Below are positions 49,006 to 64,000 of a stretch of 64,000 nucleotides of DNA, one piece after another (positions within the stretch are counted from its first letter, which is position 1; every line of letters begins with the position of its first letter). A program made the position numbers and the translations under genes. This stretch comes from Elysia crispata (taxonomy: Eukaryota; Mollusca; Gastropoda; Plakobranchidae): assembly GCA_033675545.1 (NCBI GenBank), contig JAWDGP010006702.1, positions 71,001 to 135,000 of the forward strand, written 5' to 3'. Below the pieces are notes generated by a model that worked only from the letters and a program-made list of their open reading frames with translations, did not search any database and was not told the DNA's origin.

Positions 49006-49019
49006 ACTTTTGCTCCTAG

Positions 49020-49075
49020 AGCCCGGACGGAGGAGCGACTGTTAAAATGCTGCCGTTACAACAGGGAACCGTGAG
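49020..49075 (+). CDS. Candidate 56-nt internal exon
   Basis: Follows a roughly 200-nt pyrimidine tract ending in gctcctag and precedes GAG|GTAAAT. One frame only is open: SPDGGATVKMLPLQQGTV plus two bases. GC content is well above the surroundings. Product unknown; would belong to a gene with very large introns. Confidence 0.35.
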
Positions 49076-50283
49076 GTAAATTTATATTGGAAATGGTTTT
49101 CGCATTTTATTATTTTTTTTTTAATCTACCATACATACATTCATAGATAAATAACTTGCGTCGGAAAGAAAAGTACAGAAAACCCATTTTGTCTTTTCCA
49201 TCTCCCCCCCTCCTCATTTTTCTTAGTGTAAAGTTTTTCACTTCTTTAACGCTTTAGATGAGAAGTGTTTTTAGTCAGTACCACATGCAGTTCATAGTTA
49301 TCAGTAAGCATCAACATCTTGGTTGAATCCACGTCTATATTATTCAAATTGCCAGTGCATCATTTAATTCACATTACATTTTTTTTCTCAATCATACCTT
49401 TCTGCATTCTAAACATCACGGTCGTCATTGTCACAATTATTATCATCATATAACTAAAACATTGATGTTTTGGAAAATAATGAAGAGTAATAGTTTTTGA
49501 AAATGAAAAAAAGTTCTATCAATTATATTATTGAACCGATTTCATTTGATTAAAAAATGTAATAAATAAATAAAATTAAATAATAAAAAAAAACCAGAAC
49601 TTTGCTCTCCTGAAAGCTCAACTAAAGTTAAACCATTATCTACAGTTTTAGGAATTATTTTATAATTGTAGTCTCTATTTCTAAGTTTCCTATGTTTTTC
49701 GGAGAAACTTAAAACGAATAAATCCTTTTTTACCCGTACCTTATTTTCTAATGCAATATATTCTTTCAAATGGCTACAACTTCATGCTTTTCCCCCTTTT
49801 CCAATTTAAGAAGAAAACAAGTTTTTGCAAAATCTTCTAGTGACGAAGATTATCTTATTGTGGTTTCGGTCTATTATAGTGGGTAGATATGTGTCTCAAA
49901 CTCATCATCTAAAAATGCAACATTATTTCACAGCGTGTTATCCTAGCATATCGCATGCTTTTCATGTTGTTTTTTTTCATGGCACATCATACATTTCTTT
50001 AACAGAAGTGGCTCGTGATTTTGGACAGCATACCAAGCAAGGGAAGTGATCTTTAAAGCCTTTACAGTTATAAACAGTATGCTTCTTCACACCCCGTGGG
50101 CTACAGAGATACCAAAAAATGAAGCCAACCTTATCTCTTATGCGTATTATTCCTGCCTGCCCGTTAGTAAAGTAAGCCCTAAACTCATCTTTATCTTCAC
50201 CTGTCTTTGATTATCAGAGGAATTATCCTCCTTGTCTTGCGCATACGGTTTGAGCTTTGGCCTTGGCATGATTCACACATTTC

Positions 50284-50313
50284 TTCACTCTCACACACAC
50301 ACACACACACACG
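50284..50313. repeat. CA microsatellite
   Basis: CA units running into CGCG CAC. Confidence 0.9.
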
Positions 50314-50767
50314 CGCGCACATATATTATGTATTACAGAGAGTGAATTGGATAGAGAGAGTAGAACTAGAAGAGCGAGTGTGTGCATGGGGGGAAGAGGG
50401 AATTAGCACGGAAGGAGTGAGAGAATGATTGTGTGTATGTGTGTGAAGGAACGCGAGAGAAAGCCGGAGAAAGAATGAGAAAGAGAGACGAAAGAACGGT
50501 ATTAGCATGAGCTTTGGTTGAAGCCGTACCGTCTCCTGCCTAGATAACCAGCTACCAGAGGAAGTATATTATCTTCCGCTGCCTCATTCAGAGAGCAAAG
50601 GGTGATTATCCAAATACCTGCCTCAATGTCTAGTAAAGCATGATAATGTTGGCATACAGTTGGAGATAACTGAAGATTCACGATTACTGCCTCGTATCAA
50701 AGGGGGGAAAAAGGTCGAAGTGGAGGAGGAATTACTCAATTTTTTTTCAAACTTAAACTTAATGTAA

Positions 50768-50771
50768 ATAC

Positions 50772-50831
<60 letters not shown>
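50768..50831. repeat. AAT trinucleotide microsatellite
   Basis: About 20 AAT units. Confidence 0.97.
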
Positions 50832-52085
50832 CATTACCATTCTACAGTGGGATACATGAGGTTTGATTTAACCTATGGAAGGCACCGGAAAAACAAAAGC
50901 AACTAATCCACTGTTACGAGATCAAATTCCTTCGTTCGCATAAAAAAAAACCTTGCGCAAATAGGTCGATTTAAAAAAACCCTGCTCACTTGGTTTTCCC
51001 GTACTCTTTGTGAGCCAAACAAAATTTTGTTAACCAGCATTGGTTATTGAAAAAAAATATATAACTTTGCTATCCTTTACTACTACAATTATTACATCTA
51101 CCGTTACCACTATAATACATAAAAATTATTTTATCAGTCCATTAAAGGATATGTCTGAGAAATGTCGGTGAGGGCAAAAATAACCACAGACTTATTTTAT
51201 CTGGGTTTTTTTTTTCAACTACCTCAGTTCTTTCTTTTTTTTTTTTTTAATCGTGTTTCACCCTTTTCGTCATGCAGTTATTATATTCTGACAAGGGTAT
51301 CTTGGTTTGCATAGGAACAGAAACTAGATGGTGGAGGGTTCAATTATATATATATATAATTGAAAGAAATTTTAAATATTGTGCAATGCCCAGCATTCAA
51401 GAAAAGGCTTTCTTTTAAAAGTCATGGAAGTGTTATGGAATTTATATATATATATAACATTCAAAGAATGGCTGCCGAAAAGCTTTAAAGTGGTTTGTGC
51501 CCATGCTGGAGGCAGTATTAAATGCAGCTTCCTGCACTGAAAGCCAGTAGGTCAAATACAGTTTCCTGGTACTTTCACTGCACTGTCTCAATGGTTTTGT
51601 TGTTGTGAACAGGCTAGAAAGAGAACTGAAAAAAAAAAAAAGAAAGAAAAAGGCTGGAACGGTAAAAATCTACACACGTTTTCTCTGTCTTGCGAATTCC
51701 AGCTTTCTGAAAGAGCGGAAGTTTCCAATTATTCCAGACTTTATTTTCTTTGCTGACAATTGATGTATACCTGGTACATGTAACTTCTGCTGGTTGCGTA
51801 GTGTCTACCTTTTCGAGTGTCCTTGTGGCTATTTCAACCCTCTGTATGCTCCACCTACAGTTGGCAGGATTTTTTATTAACTGGCGTAGTGATCTACCTT
51901 CTCCTCATTCTTCCACTCGGCCGTTCTTCTGGTCCTCAGTTATAATGTTCAGCCACTTCAATTCTCTGTGCTTTGCGAAGGAAGGTCAAACTGTTCTGGA
52001 TTGAATTTGACAACATAATGTCTGTGTCGAGAATGTAGAACTGTATGATTGCAAGCATAATTTCTTTGTGCTTATAAGCATTGCC

Positions 52086-52194
<109 letters not shown>

Positions 52195-52736
52195 CCCACC
52201 CCAAAAAAAAAAAAAAAAAAAATAAAATAAAATAAATGAATGAAGAAAAAAAAAATTAATTGTGATATTTGTGTTCCTGCCTGTGCCTTTCGTGTAGGCT
52301 GCGTGTTTCTCTATCTCACTTTCTATTTCACTCTTCCACCTATTTCACTCATTGCCATCTATCTCAACATTATCCTCCTCTGAAATTTCTTATCTCTCTC
52401 TTATACCCTCTGTCTTTGCATGTCAGTATTGACCTGCCTATCTCTCTCACATATTCTCACCCTACATCCCATTCTTCATCTTCATAATCGCAGTTTTCCC
52501 CTACCTCTTTCTCTTTTCTCTCTCTTCCTCTCTTTCTTTTTCTCACCCCCTCCCCTCTTTTTTGCCCCTCATCTACCGCATGCTTCCGCGACCAGCTTTC
52601 TCCTTGATCCGATCAACGTTATTAAAGTTTTAGCACACTTTCACACATTTACATATCGACACACACACACATACACCAAGATCTGTCTGGAGAAAGTACT
52701 GTAAAATCCATATAGTTCACTACGCTGCTGTCAGAT

Positions 52737-52862
52737 ACGTCAATCACTAATGTTACGTCAATCACTAATGTTACGTCAATCACTAATGTTACGTCAATCA
52801 CTAATGTTACGTCAATCACTAATGTTACGTCAATCACTAATGTTACGTCAATCACTAATGTT
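52737..52862. repeat. 18-bp tandem array, 7 perfect units
   Basis: Seven identical copies of ACGTCAATCACTAATGTT. Each junction forms TTACGTCA, the complement of TGACGTAA, a CRE/ATF-like octamer. Confidence 0.97.
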
Positions 52863-52888
52863 ATGATTTTTGTTTTCTTCTCGCGGAG

Positions 52889-52930
52889 AACCGATGGTTG
52901 TAAGAGAGATCACCTTCACTGACATGACGG
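52889..52930 (+). CDS. Candidate 42-nt symmetric micro-exon
   Basis: Acceptor tttttgttttcttctcgcggag, donor ACGG|GTAAGA. The open frame is PMVVREITFTDMT with split codons at both ends (phase 1 in and out), so it could be skipped without a frameshift. It does not join in frame directly to the exon at 49020-49075, so other exons would have to lie between them, or they are unrelated. Confidence 0.3.
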
Positions 52931-52950
52931 GTAAGAATTGGTTCCGAGTT

Positions 52951-53243
52951 CAGACCGAGGCTTCCTAAAATATAATACAGGCTAAGTCATCGAAGAAAAC
53001 AAACTTTTGCAGTAAGCGTAAGAATGAGCTATATCATTTAACTATTTGGCAGATTTAGGACCATTCACTATTTCACTATTTTTGTTGTGTAGGCCTGCAG
53101 GCTGAATTTAAGTGCGTTCTGAGTACAATTCTGTCCTAACTATGTCCAAAAGTTAATAAAAATAAATCAGTTTAACTCAAACATGCAAAAGTTTGTTCAC
53201 TTCGGTAATTTGGCCTGCATTTTAGGAAGTCTCGGTTCAGACC
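52951..53243. repeat. Imperfect inverted repeat (foldback element)
   Basis: Left arm 52951-53013 (CAGACCGAGG..TTCCTAAAAT..CAGGC..AAACAAACTTTTGCA) pairs with the complement of 53182-53243 (ATGCAAAAGTTTGTT..GCCTG..ATTTTAGGAAG.CTCGG). Arms about 60 bp with indels; spacer about 168 bp. Probably a small foldback or MITE. Confidence 0.75.
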
Positions 53244-53490
53244 CTCTCCAATTTGACCACATTCTGACTGGGTGAGGGACAAGGCGTGATTTGACACTAG
53301 AGGAAGGCCTGAGTTCATTCTTTGTTGCTCAGCTATAGAAACCAACCAACCAATCAAAATAAAGCAGTACTTGCGAGACCCAAACAATAAATGGGGTCTG
53401 TACCTGGAACTTATGTTCTGTTTCTTTGAATTACGTGTATCCGAGTTTACAAATCATATCCTTTGCTTTAGATTAGAAAGCTAAAAGAGA

Positions 53491-53556
53491 GAATATTCCT
53501 CATCAGAAAATTCTTTCTCACAAAAAAAAAGAAGAATTTTCTGATCAGGAATATTC
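53491..53556. repeat. 25-bp-arm hairpin, one mismatch
   Basis: GAATATTCCTCATCAGAAAA TTCTT (53491-53515) pairs with 53532-53556 with a single C/C mismatch; 16-nt A-rich loop. Could be a small foldback or a hairpin RNA; no further evidence. Confidence 0.85.
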
Positions 53557-57873
<4,317 letters not shown>

Positions 57874-59020
57874 GACACTGTAAAATAGTGGCGTTTCAAT
57901 ATTCAATTAACTTATCTGCAATTTAAATAAAGTGCGGATTGACACTGTAAAATAGGCGCGTTACCATATTATATTATTTGCAAATAAATTGATGTCCGGA
58001 TTAACACTGTAAAATAGAGGCGTTACCATATTCAATCAATTTGTCTGCAATTTAATTGAAGTGCGGGTTAACACTGTAAAATAGGGGCGTTACCGTATTC
58101 AATTATCTAAATTTTAATTGAAGTGCGGGTTGACACTTTAAAATAGGCGCGTTTATATATAAATTTATTTCTAGAATTTCATTGAACTGCGTATTGACAC
58201 TGTAAAACAGAGGCGTACCATATTCAATTATCTGCATTTTAATTGAAGGGCGGATTGACACTTTAAAATAGGAGCGTAACCATATTAACTTATCTGCAAT
58301 TTCTTTGAAGTGCAGATTGACACTGTAAATTAAGCGCGTAAATATATTCAATAATATGCAATTTAATTGAAGTACGCATTGCCACTGTAAAATAGGGGTG
58401 TCACCATATTCAATTATCTGCATTTTAATTGAAGTTCGGATTAATGCTGTCAAATAGGCGCGTACCATATTCAATAAACTTATCTGCAATTTATATAAAG
58501 TGCGGATTGACACTGTAAAATAGAAGCGTTACCATATTCACTTATCTGCAATTTAATAGAATGGATTGCCACTATAAAACAGGCGCGTTACAATATTCAA
58601 TTAACTTATCTACAATTTAATTAAAATGCGGATTGACACTGTAAAATAGGGGCGTTACCATAATTACTTATCTGCAATTTAATTGAAGTGCGGATATCCA
58701 CTGTAAAATAGGGACGTTAACATATGTACTTATCTGTGATTTAATTGAAGTGCGGATTGCCACTGTAAAATAGGCGCGTTACCATTCTGAATTATCTGCA
58801 ATTTAATTGAAGTGTAGATTGACATTGTAGAATAGGGGCGTTACAATATTCAATTATCTGCTATTTCATTGAAGTGCGGATTGACACTGTAAAATGGGCG
58901 CGTAACCATATTCAGTTAACTTATCTGCAATTTAATATAAGTGCGGATTGAAACTGTAAAATAGGCGCGTTACCTTTTTCAATTATCTGCAATAAAATTG
59001 AAGCTCGGATTAACACTAAG
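57874..59020. repeat. Diverged 62-67 bp satellite, about 18 units
   Basis: Each unit carries a GACACTGTAAAATAGG core, a GCG word, TTACCATATTCAATTATCTG and AATTTAATTGAAGTGCGGAT. Unit starts are near 57874, 57941, 58003, 58069, 58132, 58195, 58257, 58319, 58381, 58443, 58509, 58570, 58636, 58697, 58759, 58821, 58882 and 58949, with a broken end at 59012. The 136-codon minus frame inside it is repeat-derived. Confidence 0.93.
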
Positions 59021-59794
59021 CTTTTCCACGTAATGTTGTTAGGTCATTATGATTGTAAGATGTAAGTTCACAGAAATAACCATTCGTTACACGTAATTAT
59101 GGCATGAATTTTTTAACTAAATTGATATTACAATACTTGATCTAAAAACAGTTTATTAATAGTAACTCTGATTTGCCAACAGTTCTGCTATTTTTCTTCA
59201 TTGGTCTGTTTCTTATATGCACATTGCACCGAAATTTTCCTTTAGGATGTCTTCCGTCAATCAATTAAGTTTGCACATGAAAGATGGAATCGACCATCAC
59301 TATAACCCATGGAACATCTCTTGTATTCAGTAATTTGTACGTAAATTAACTGGTTCTCTTTAGGTCTTTTCATATTCCATTACAAGCTCCGGGTGTGAAC
59401 TAAATGAGATTTTCGCGTCAGTGTAGAAGTTTGAGATCTACAGCACAATTTGGGACATTTGGAGCTCGGTAGCTTTTGAAATCGCGAACTAATACTATGA
59501 ATTCTCTTCCTTTTAAAAAATTAATCCGTGATATAATGAGGAAAAAAGATGAGGGTTTGCGATGAGTTACAGGCACGGCACAAAGGAGAAGATTTATGTT
59601 GCCATGACAACGAAAACGTTTGCCTTAATTGTGTATTCTTTTTTTAAATCGGTTTTAGTTTAGTGTACCTAGCGTTAAATTTGAGATAGCTTATCCTCCT
59701 CCACTCTCTCTTTCTGTCGTTATCTATTTAACTCGCTCTTTTTTATTATGGCTCTCGCTGTCTGTCCTTACCCCCCCCCTCCCCCGCTCCCCTT

Positions 59795-59797
59795 CCC

Positions 59798-59851
<54 letters not shown>
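59795..59851. repeat. CT microsatellite
   Basis: About 28 CT units after a C-rich run at 59769. Confidence 0.97.
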
Positions 59852-59854
<3 letters not shown>

Positions 59855-60111
59855 TTCCTCGTTCTCTTTCAATTTTAATTCTCTTCTCCATCTTTATTTT
59901 ATTCCCTTCATTATTTAAACATATAATTTTACCTCTCCTAATTGACCATTGACCGGCATTCTCTGCAAAGCCTGACTGTATCAATGTTGTCTGTCTGATT
60001 GTATGTGCAGAACCTATCTTTCTCATCGATTTTATCTTAACCTAACTAAGACTATCGTTCTAAATTAATATCTAAGCTCGGATCATTTCGAAGCTTCATT
60101 AAAACCCTTAC

Positions 60112-60191
60112 CTGGTCCAAGGGGTCATATCTTCCCTCCTCTCTCAATAGATGCTTCTTCACGGGAAAATTATAAAAATTTAACTCTTCGC
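60112..60191 (-). CDS. Candidate 80-nt internal exon beside the 48-bp satellite
   Basis: Minus strand: acceptor ctattcctcccatcag, then two bases and EELNFYNFPVKKHLLREEGR, YDPLDQ, then donor CAG|GTAAGG. The other frames stop. A possible next exon about 115 nt on (TDNIDTVRLCRECRSMVN, stop near 59938) has a weak acceptor. Unknown protein. The 48-bp satellite begins 16 bp before the acceptor on the transcript. Confidence 0.35.
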
Positions 60192-60207
60192 CTGATGGGA
60201 GGAATAG

Positions 60208-61023
60208 ATACTGGCCTTTCTTGATAGAGATGTCATGAGAAAGATCTTATTAGAAATACTGGCCTTTCTTGATAGAGATGTCATGAGAAAGATCTTATTA
60301 GAAATACTGGCCTTTCTTGATAGAGATGTCATGAGAAAGATCTTATTAGAAATACTGGCCTTTCTTGATAGAGATGTCATGAGAAAGATCTTATTAGAAA
60401 TACTGGCCTTTCTTGATAGAGATGTCATGAGAAAGATCTTATTAGAAATACTGGCCTTTCTTAATAGAGATGTCATGAGAAAGATCTTATTAGAAATACT
60501 GGCCTTTCTTGATAGAGATGTCATGAGAAAGATCTTATTAGTAATACTGGCCTTTCTTGATAGAGATGTCATGAGAAAGATCTTATTAGAAATACTGGCC
60601 TTTCGGGATAGAGATGTCATGAGAAAGATCTTATTAGAAATACTGGCCTTTCTTGATAGAGATGTCATGAGAAAGATCTTATTAGAAATACTGGCCTTTC
60701 TTGATAGAGATGTCATGAGAAAGATCTTATTAGAAATACTGGCCTTTCTTGATAGAGATGTCATGAGAAAGATCTTATTAGAAATACTGGCCTTTCTTGA
60801 TAGAGATGTCATGAGAAAGACCTTATTAGAAATACTGGCCTTTCTTGATAGAGATGTCATGAGAAAGATCTTATTAGAAATACTGGCCTTTCTTGATAGA
60901 GATGTCATGAGAAAAATCTTATCAGAAATACTGGCCTTTCTTGATAGAGATGCCATGAGAAAGATCTTATTAGAAATACTGGCCTTTCTTGATAGAGATG
61001 CCATGAGAAAGATCTTATTAGAA
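60208..61023. repeat. 48-bp minisatellite, exactly 17 units
   Basis: Unit begins ATACTGGCCTTTCTTGATAG and contains GTCATGAGAAAGATC. Seventeen units with only about nine substitutions in 816 bp, so the expansion is recent. Because 48 is divisible by three, both strands stay open (16-residue repeats: MRKILLEILAFLDRDV on plus, MTSLSRKASISNKIFL on minus). The substitutions are mostly amino-acid changing in both frames, so no coding constraint is seen. Confidence 0.97.
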
Positions 61024-61059
61024 ATAATGTAACTCGCTGCTGTTTAAAAAGAAAGTTGT

Positions 61060-61088
61060 AATGTTGATGATATTATTGATAATTATGA

Positions 61089-61119
<31 letters not shown>

Positions 61120-61310
61120 AATGATGATGGTGATGATGATTATGGTTATGATGATGATGATGATTGCGATCATGATCATGATGATGATAGTGAAATTGAT
61201 GATGATGATGATGGTGGTGTTGGTGGTGGCGATGATGGAGATGATGATTAGGGTTATGATGATCATGATGATGATGATGATTATGATTATGATGACGATA
61301 GAGAAAAGTA
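61060..61310. repeat. Imperfect GAT repeat
   Basis: 250 bp of GAT with GGT, TAT and CAT variants. Gives long Met/Ile/His frames on both strands. Confidence 0.95.
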
Positions 61311-61341
61311 ACGGACATTTTTATTTTTCTCCCTCCCTCCC

Positions 61342-61343
61342 CG

Positions 61344-61433
<90 letters not shown>

Positions 61434-61458
61434 CTGTCTATCTGTCTGAGTGCCTGTA

Positions 61459-61504
<46 letters not shown>
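61342..61504. repeat. Two CT microsatellites with a TGTCTG spacer
   Basis: CT arrays at 61345-61430 and 61465-61504 separated by TGTCTGTCTATCTG-type sequence. Confidence 0.97.
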
Positions 61505-61508
<4 letters not shown>

Positions 61509-63076
61509 ATTTCCTTCGAAAACCCTTTCTCTTCCTTTTCTTTCTTTCATTCCATAAAGCACTTATCAAATCCCAACCCATCTCCAACACATTAGAAGCT
61601 ACCTTTCTCCTCCCCCCCACACCCCCTCTCCCCCTCTTTTCCTTGCCTCTTTAGAAGCAGCCATCACGTGTAAATCGTCTCCAGTGCCGTGCTCGCACTC
61701 CGCTCACTCAGGCGCATTAATTTACCTTCTCAGCTTTGAAAAAAAAAAAAACACCACAGGGCGATAGTTCGGTACATTGCTACCTTCTCAGTAATCCAAG
61801 CAGCAATATCCTATAGCATTGCTGCCAACGAACGTACGTTATTATTTTTACAACTACGACTATAACGCTGCTAAAATTGCTGCCAACAAAAAGTTCTCGT
61901 CCTTGTGTAGAGGTACTGTACACTCTTGTTTATTCATACTGTAAACAAGAAGTATACATGCTGAATGTGTATTGTAGAATACTTATTCTATTTCGTTTGT
62001 CAAATGCCAATCATTTTTTATTCTATTTCATCACTACTGTGCAAGTTAGTTTTGAAGAAAAGAAGTTGAAAAAAAAACTAATATATCATCCTGTTTGCTT
62101 TAGTCCGCCGTACTAATGCGTGATAACTAAGCTTGGAATATCAACAGGAAATATTTTGTTAAGGTTTGTGATTAAATCAAGTGCAGGAAAAAAATCTTTT
62201 CTTACGGTAATTATACACTGCCGATAATAAAATTCTCTAGGCGTGAAGAAAAGTTTCTACTTTTGCAGCTTCGTTGATCAAAGTTGTGTTTGTCTGGGCT
62301 GAAAACAGCCTCAGAGGGCAAATAATTTCCTATGTTCTCAGGTTGCCGATTCGGACGAGGCCAAACACCACAGAGAAATCACTGAAATTAATTCTACGTT
62401 TAATGTGGAATATTGATTATCTCTCAGCCATGGATCTATAAATAACTAAGTTTTCTTCACACCTCTATTCTCTCAACAGCCAAACCCTTAAAAACAACTG
62501 ATGAGTCTCGGAGAAAGAAGTTGTTGGGTGAGTAAAGATCCGTAACCACAAAGGTGGACAATTCAGAGTTCACGCCTTGTGCGTAAAAAATCTATTTACT
62601 CCTATAACTATAAATATAACGTGTTAATAACTTAATACAGATCGGCTTCTTTGAAGTCCGAATCAGGCTGAAATATATCGCTCTAGACTTTAACTTAAGA
62701 TTTTGGTTGCCTCTGCTTCTTTATCGGAATACTTAGAATTATCGTTATTCATAATTCTGTTTGTTGATCAGGAAACATTTTTTTTTACTTACAGCGCCTA
62801 TCTGTTTGTTTCAGATTTTCCGATAAGATCAGTATCGTTAAGAAATCAATATACTTTTCCTACGACGTGGTTAGTGGAAGACGCCAGTTATTTGTAGATA
62901 AATGCTGGTATAACTATATTTAATGCGTTCGAACTTTACGATGTATCGTAATCCATGTTAAAGCATTGTCTAAAGGTTGGTGAGAAATTTCACATCTATT
63001 GACATCCTCCGCAATGTTGCTATGTACTAACTTCACTGCTCATGTTCGCACTGATGATAGCACTCGCACGCGCTCT
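61505..63076. other. No gene seen
   Basis: Short frames only. A possible minus-strand donor (GCT|GTAAGT) near 62789 has no convincing exon. Confidence 0.4.
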
Positions 63077-63265
63077 CTACGGTTTGGTTAAAAAAATTAA
63101 AAAAAAAAAAAACTGTGTGAAAAGATTCAAGCTTCAGCTAGCTTCGTAAACAAAAGCAGCGACTTTAACGTTTCCTTCACTCATAGCGAAAACTAGCTGA
63201 AAAATTATTTTCACCTTCTCCTTTTGTGTTAATTGATACTTCGTAGACACATACAAAAATAGATA

Positions 63266-63354
<89 letters not shown>

Positions 63355-63604
63355 GGTTTAGTTAAAAAAAAATTAAAAAAAAAACAACTGTGTGAAAAGA
63401 TTCAAGCTTCAGCTAGCTTCGTAAACAAAAGCAGCGACTTTAACGTTTCCTTCACTCATAGCGAAAACTAGCTGAAAAATTATTTTCACCCTCTCCTTTT
63501 GTGTTTATTGACACTTCGCAAACACATACAAAAATAGATACATCTCTCTAGCTCTCTCTTTCTCTCTCTCTCTCTCTCTCTGTCTCTCTCACTCACTCTC
63601 TCTT
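63077..63604. repeat. 274-bp tandem duplication with CT arrays
   Basis: CTACGGTTTRGTTAAAAAAA starts at 63077 and again at 63351; both copies run through GATTCAAGCTTCAGCTAGCT, GCAGCGACTTTAACG and AAAATAGATACATC into a CT array (63268-63350 and 63541-63604). The unique parts differ by only a few bases. Confidence 0.95.
63268..63350. repeat. CT microsatellite
   Basis: About 41 CT units forming the right part of the first copy of the 274-bp duplication. Confidence 0.97.
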
Positions 63605-64000
63605 ATATATATATATTTAAGTTCAAGCTTAAACTTCAAAATTGAAGAAAATAAATATTGTTTTGCATTCTAGCAGAAACAACTAGTAAGAATAATTGAG
63701 TTCGAGAGAATTCTACAATTATTTGCACTCGAAACCTCGACTATGATACGAATAGTGTATCCAGATACAACATTAATGTAAGCGGACAATCTTCCTATAT
63801 AACTTAATGTTAAAATTCAAATTACCTTTGGAGGAAAGATATACTCATTTTTGCACAGAAACCTGGTAAGCTCAATTTAGTTTTCTTTACCCAAACACAT
63901 ATACAAAAGAAAAACTTGTTAACTTTTAACATTCTCTCCATATTAATTAACTTTCGTGTCATTATTCTGTTTTTTTTTTGTTTTTTGTTTTTTGTTTTTG

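Larger units (their letters stand above)
47197..49019. other. 5' flank of TMEM185, TCTAGAT-rich
   Basis: No gene recognised. 47230-47590 is packed with variants of TCTAGATCTAGA and AGAATCTA. A poly-T tract sits at 47619-47635. No TATA box or CpG cluster is obvious, so the TMEM185 promoter is not placed. From 48242 the stretch is dominated by CT repeats. Confidence 0.5.

Noticed and set aside
60235-61032. 265-codon plus-strand and 274-codon minus-strand open frames
   Set aside because: Both are read-through of the 48-bp satellite; no constraint on substitutions and no promoter or splice support.
61061-61654. 197-codon frame of Met, Ile and Ser-Leu repeats
   Set aside because: Translation of the GAT and CT microsatellites.

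Overview
This is a eukaryotic, intron-rich, AT-rich genomic window, almost certainly from a metazoan and most likely a mollusc (probably a gastropod). The evidence is one clearly recognisable animal gene with canonical GT-AG introns, TA-flanked pogo/Tigger-like mini-elements, non-LTR-type insertions with target-site duplications, very long CT microsatellites and several minisatellites. The species call is inference; nothing in the window fixes it.

The one confident protein-coding gene is TMEM185 (a multi-pass membrane protein) on the minus strand, 47196 down to 37247. It has seven coding exons whose junctions all keep frame, giving a 368-residue product that starts MNLKNFFQDFNPS and ends TIDMPD. 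Intron 2 holds a 40-bp minisatellite of about 21 copies, and the 5' flank is dense in TCTAGAT-type words.

1-8.5 kb is non-coding and includes an old 1.4-kb sequence present as three degenerate, nested copies (about 2.99-6.9 kb). 8.4-22.5 kb contains three insertions of one retroposon: a 271-bp copy (10591-10861) and two ultra-short copies of about 46 bp (8486-8532, 22370-22415). All three end in the same structured hairpin and a TAAG tail, and each has its own 11-12 bp target duplication. 13.25-14.65 kb carries a dead copy of a transposase-like gene with internal tandem duplications. 20.0-20.4 kb looks like a small TATA-driven two-exon transcription unit.

22.6-25.1 kb has two candidate terminal exons on the plus strand, the second followed by polyadenylation signals. 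27.35-28.32 kb is a broken copy of what looks like a mollusc trypsin-like-domain family. 28.6-29.1 and 33.3-33.8 kb are two copies of one Tigger-like mini-transposon.

48-64 kb is dominated by simple and tandem repeats: nine CT arrays all with pyrimidine on the plus strand, an 18-bp CRE-like array, a diverged 64-bp satellite, a near-identical 48-bp satellite and a 274-bp tandem duplication. Scattered among them are three short exon-like segments with good splice sites (plus 49020-49075, plus 52889-52930, minus 60112-60191), probably parts of genes with very large introns. No rRNA, tRNA or CRISPR was found. Most open frames here are repeat-derived or random.
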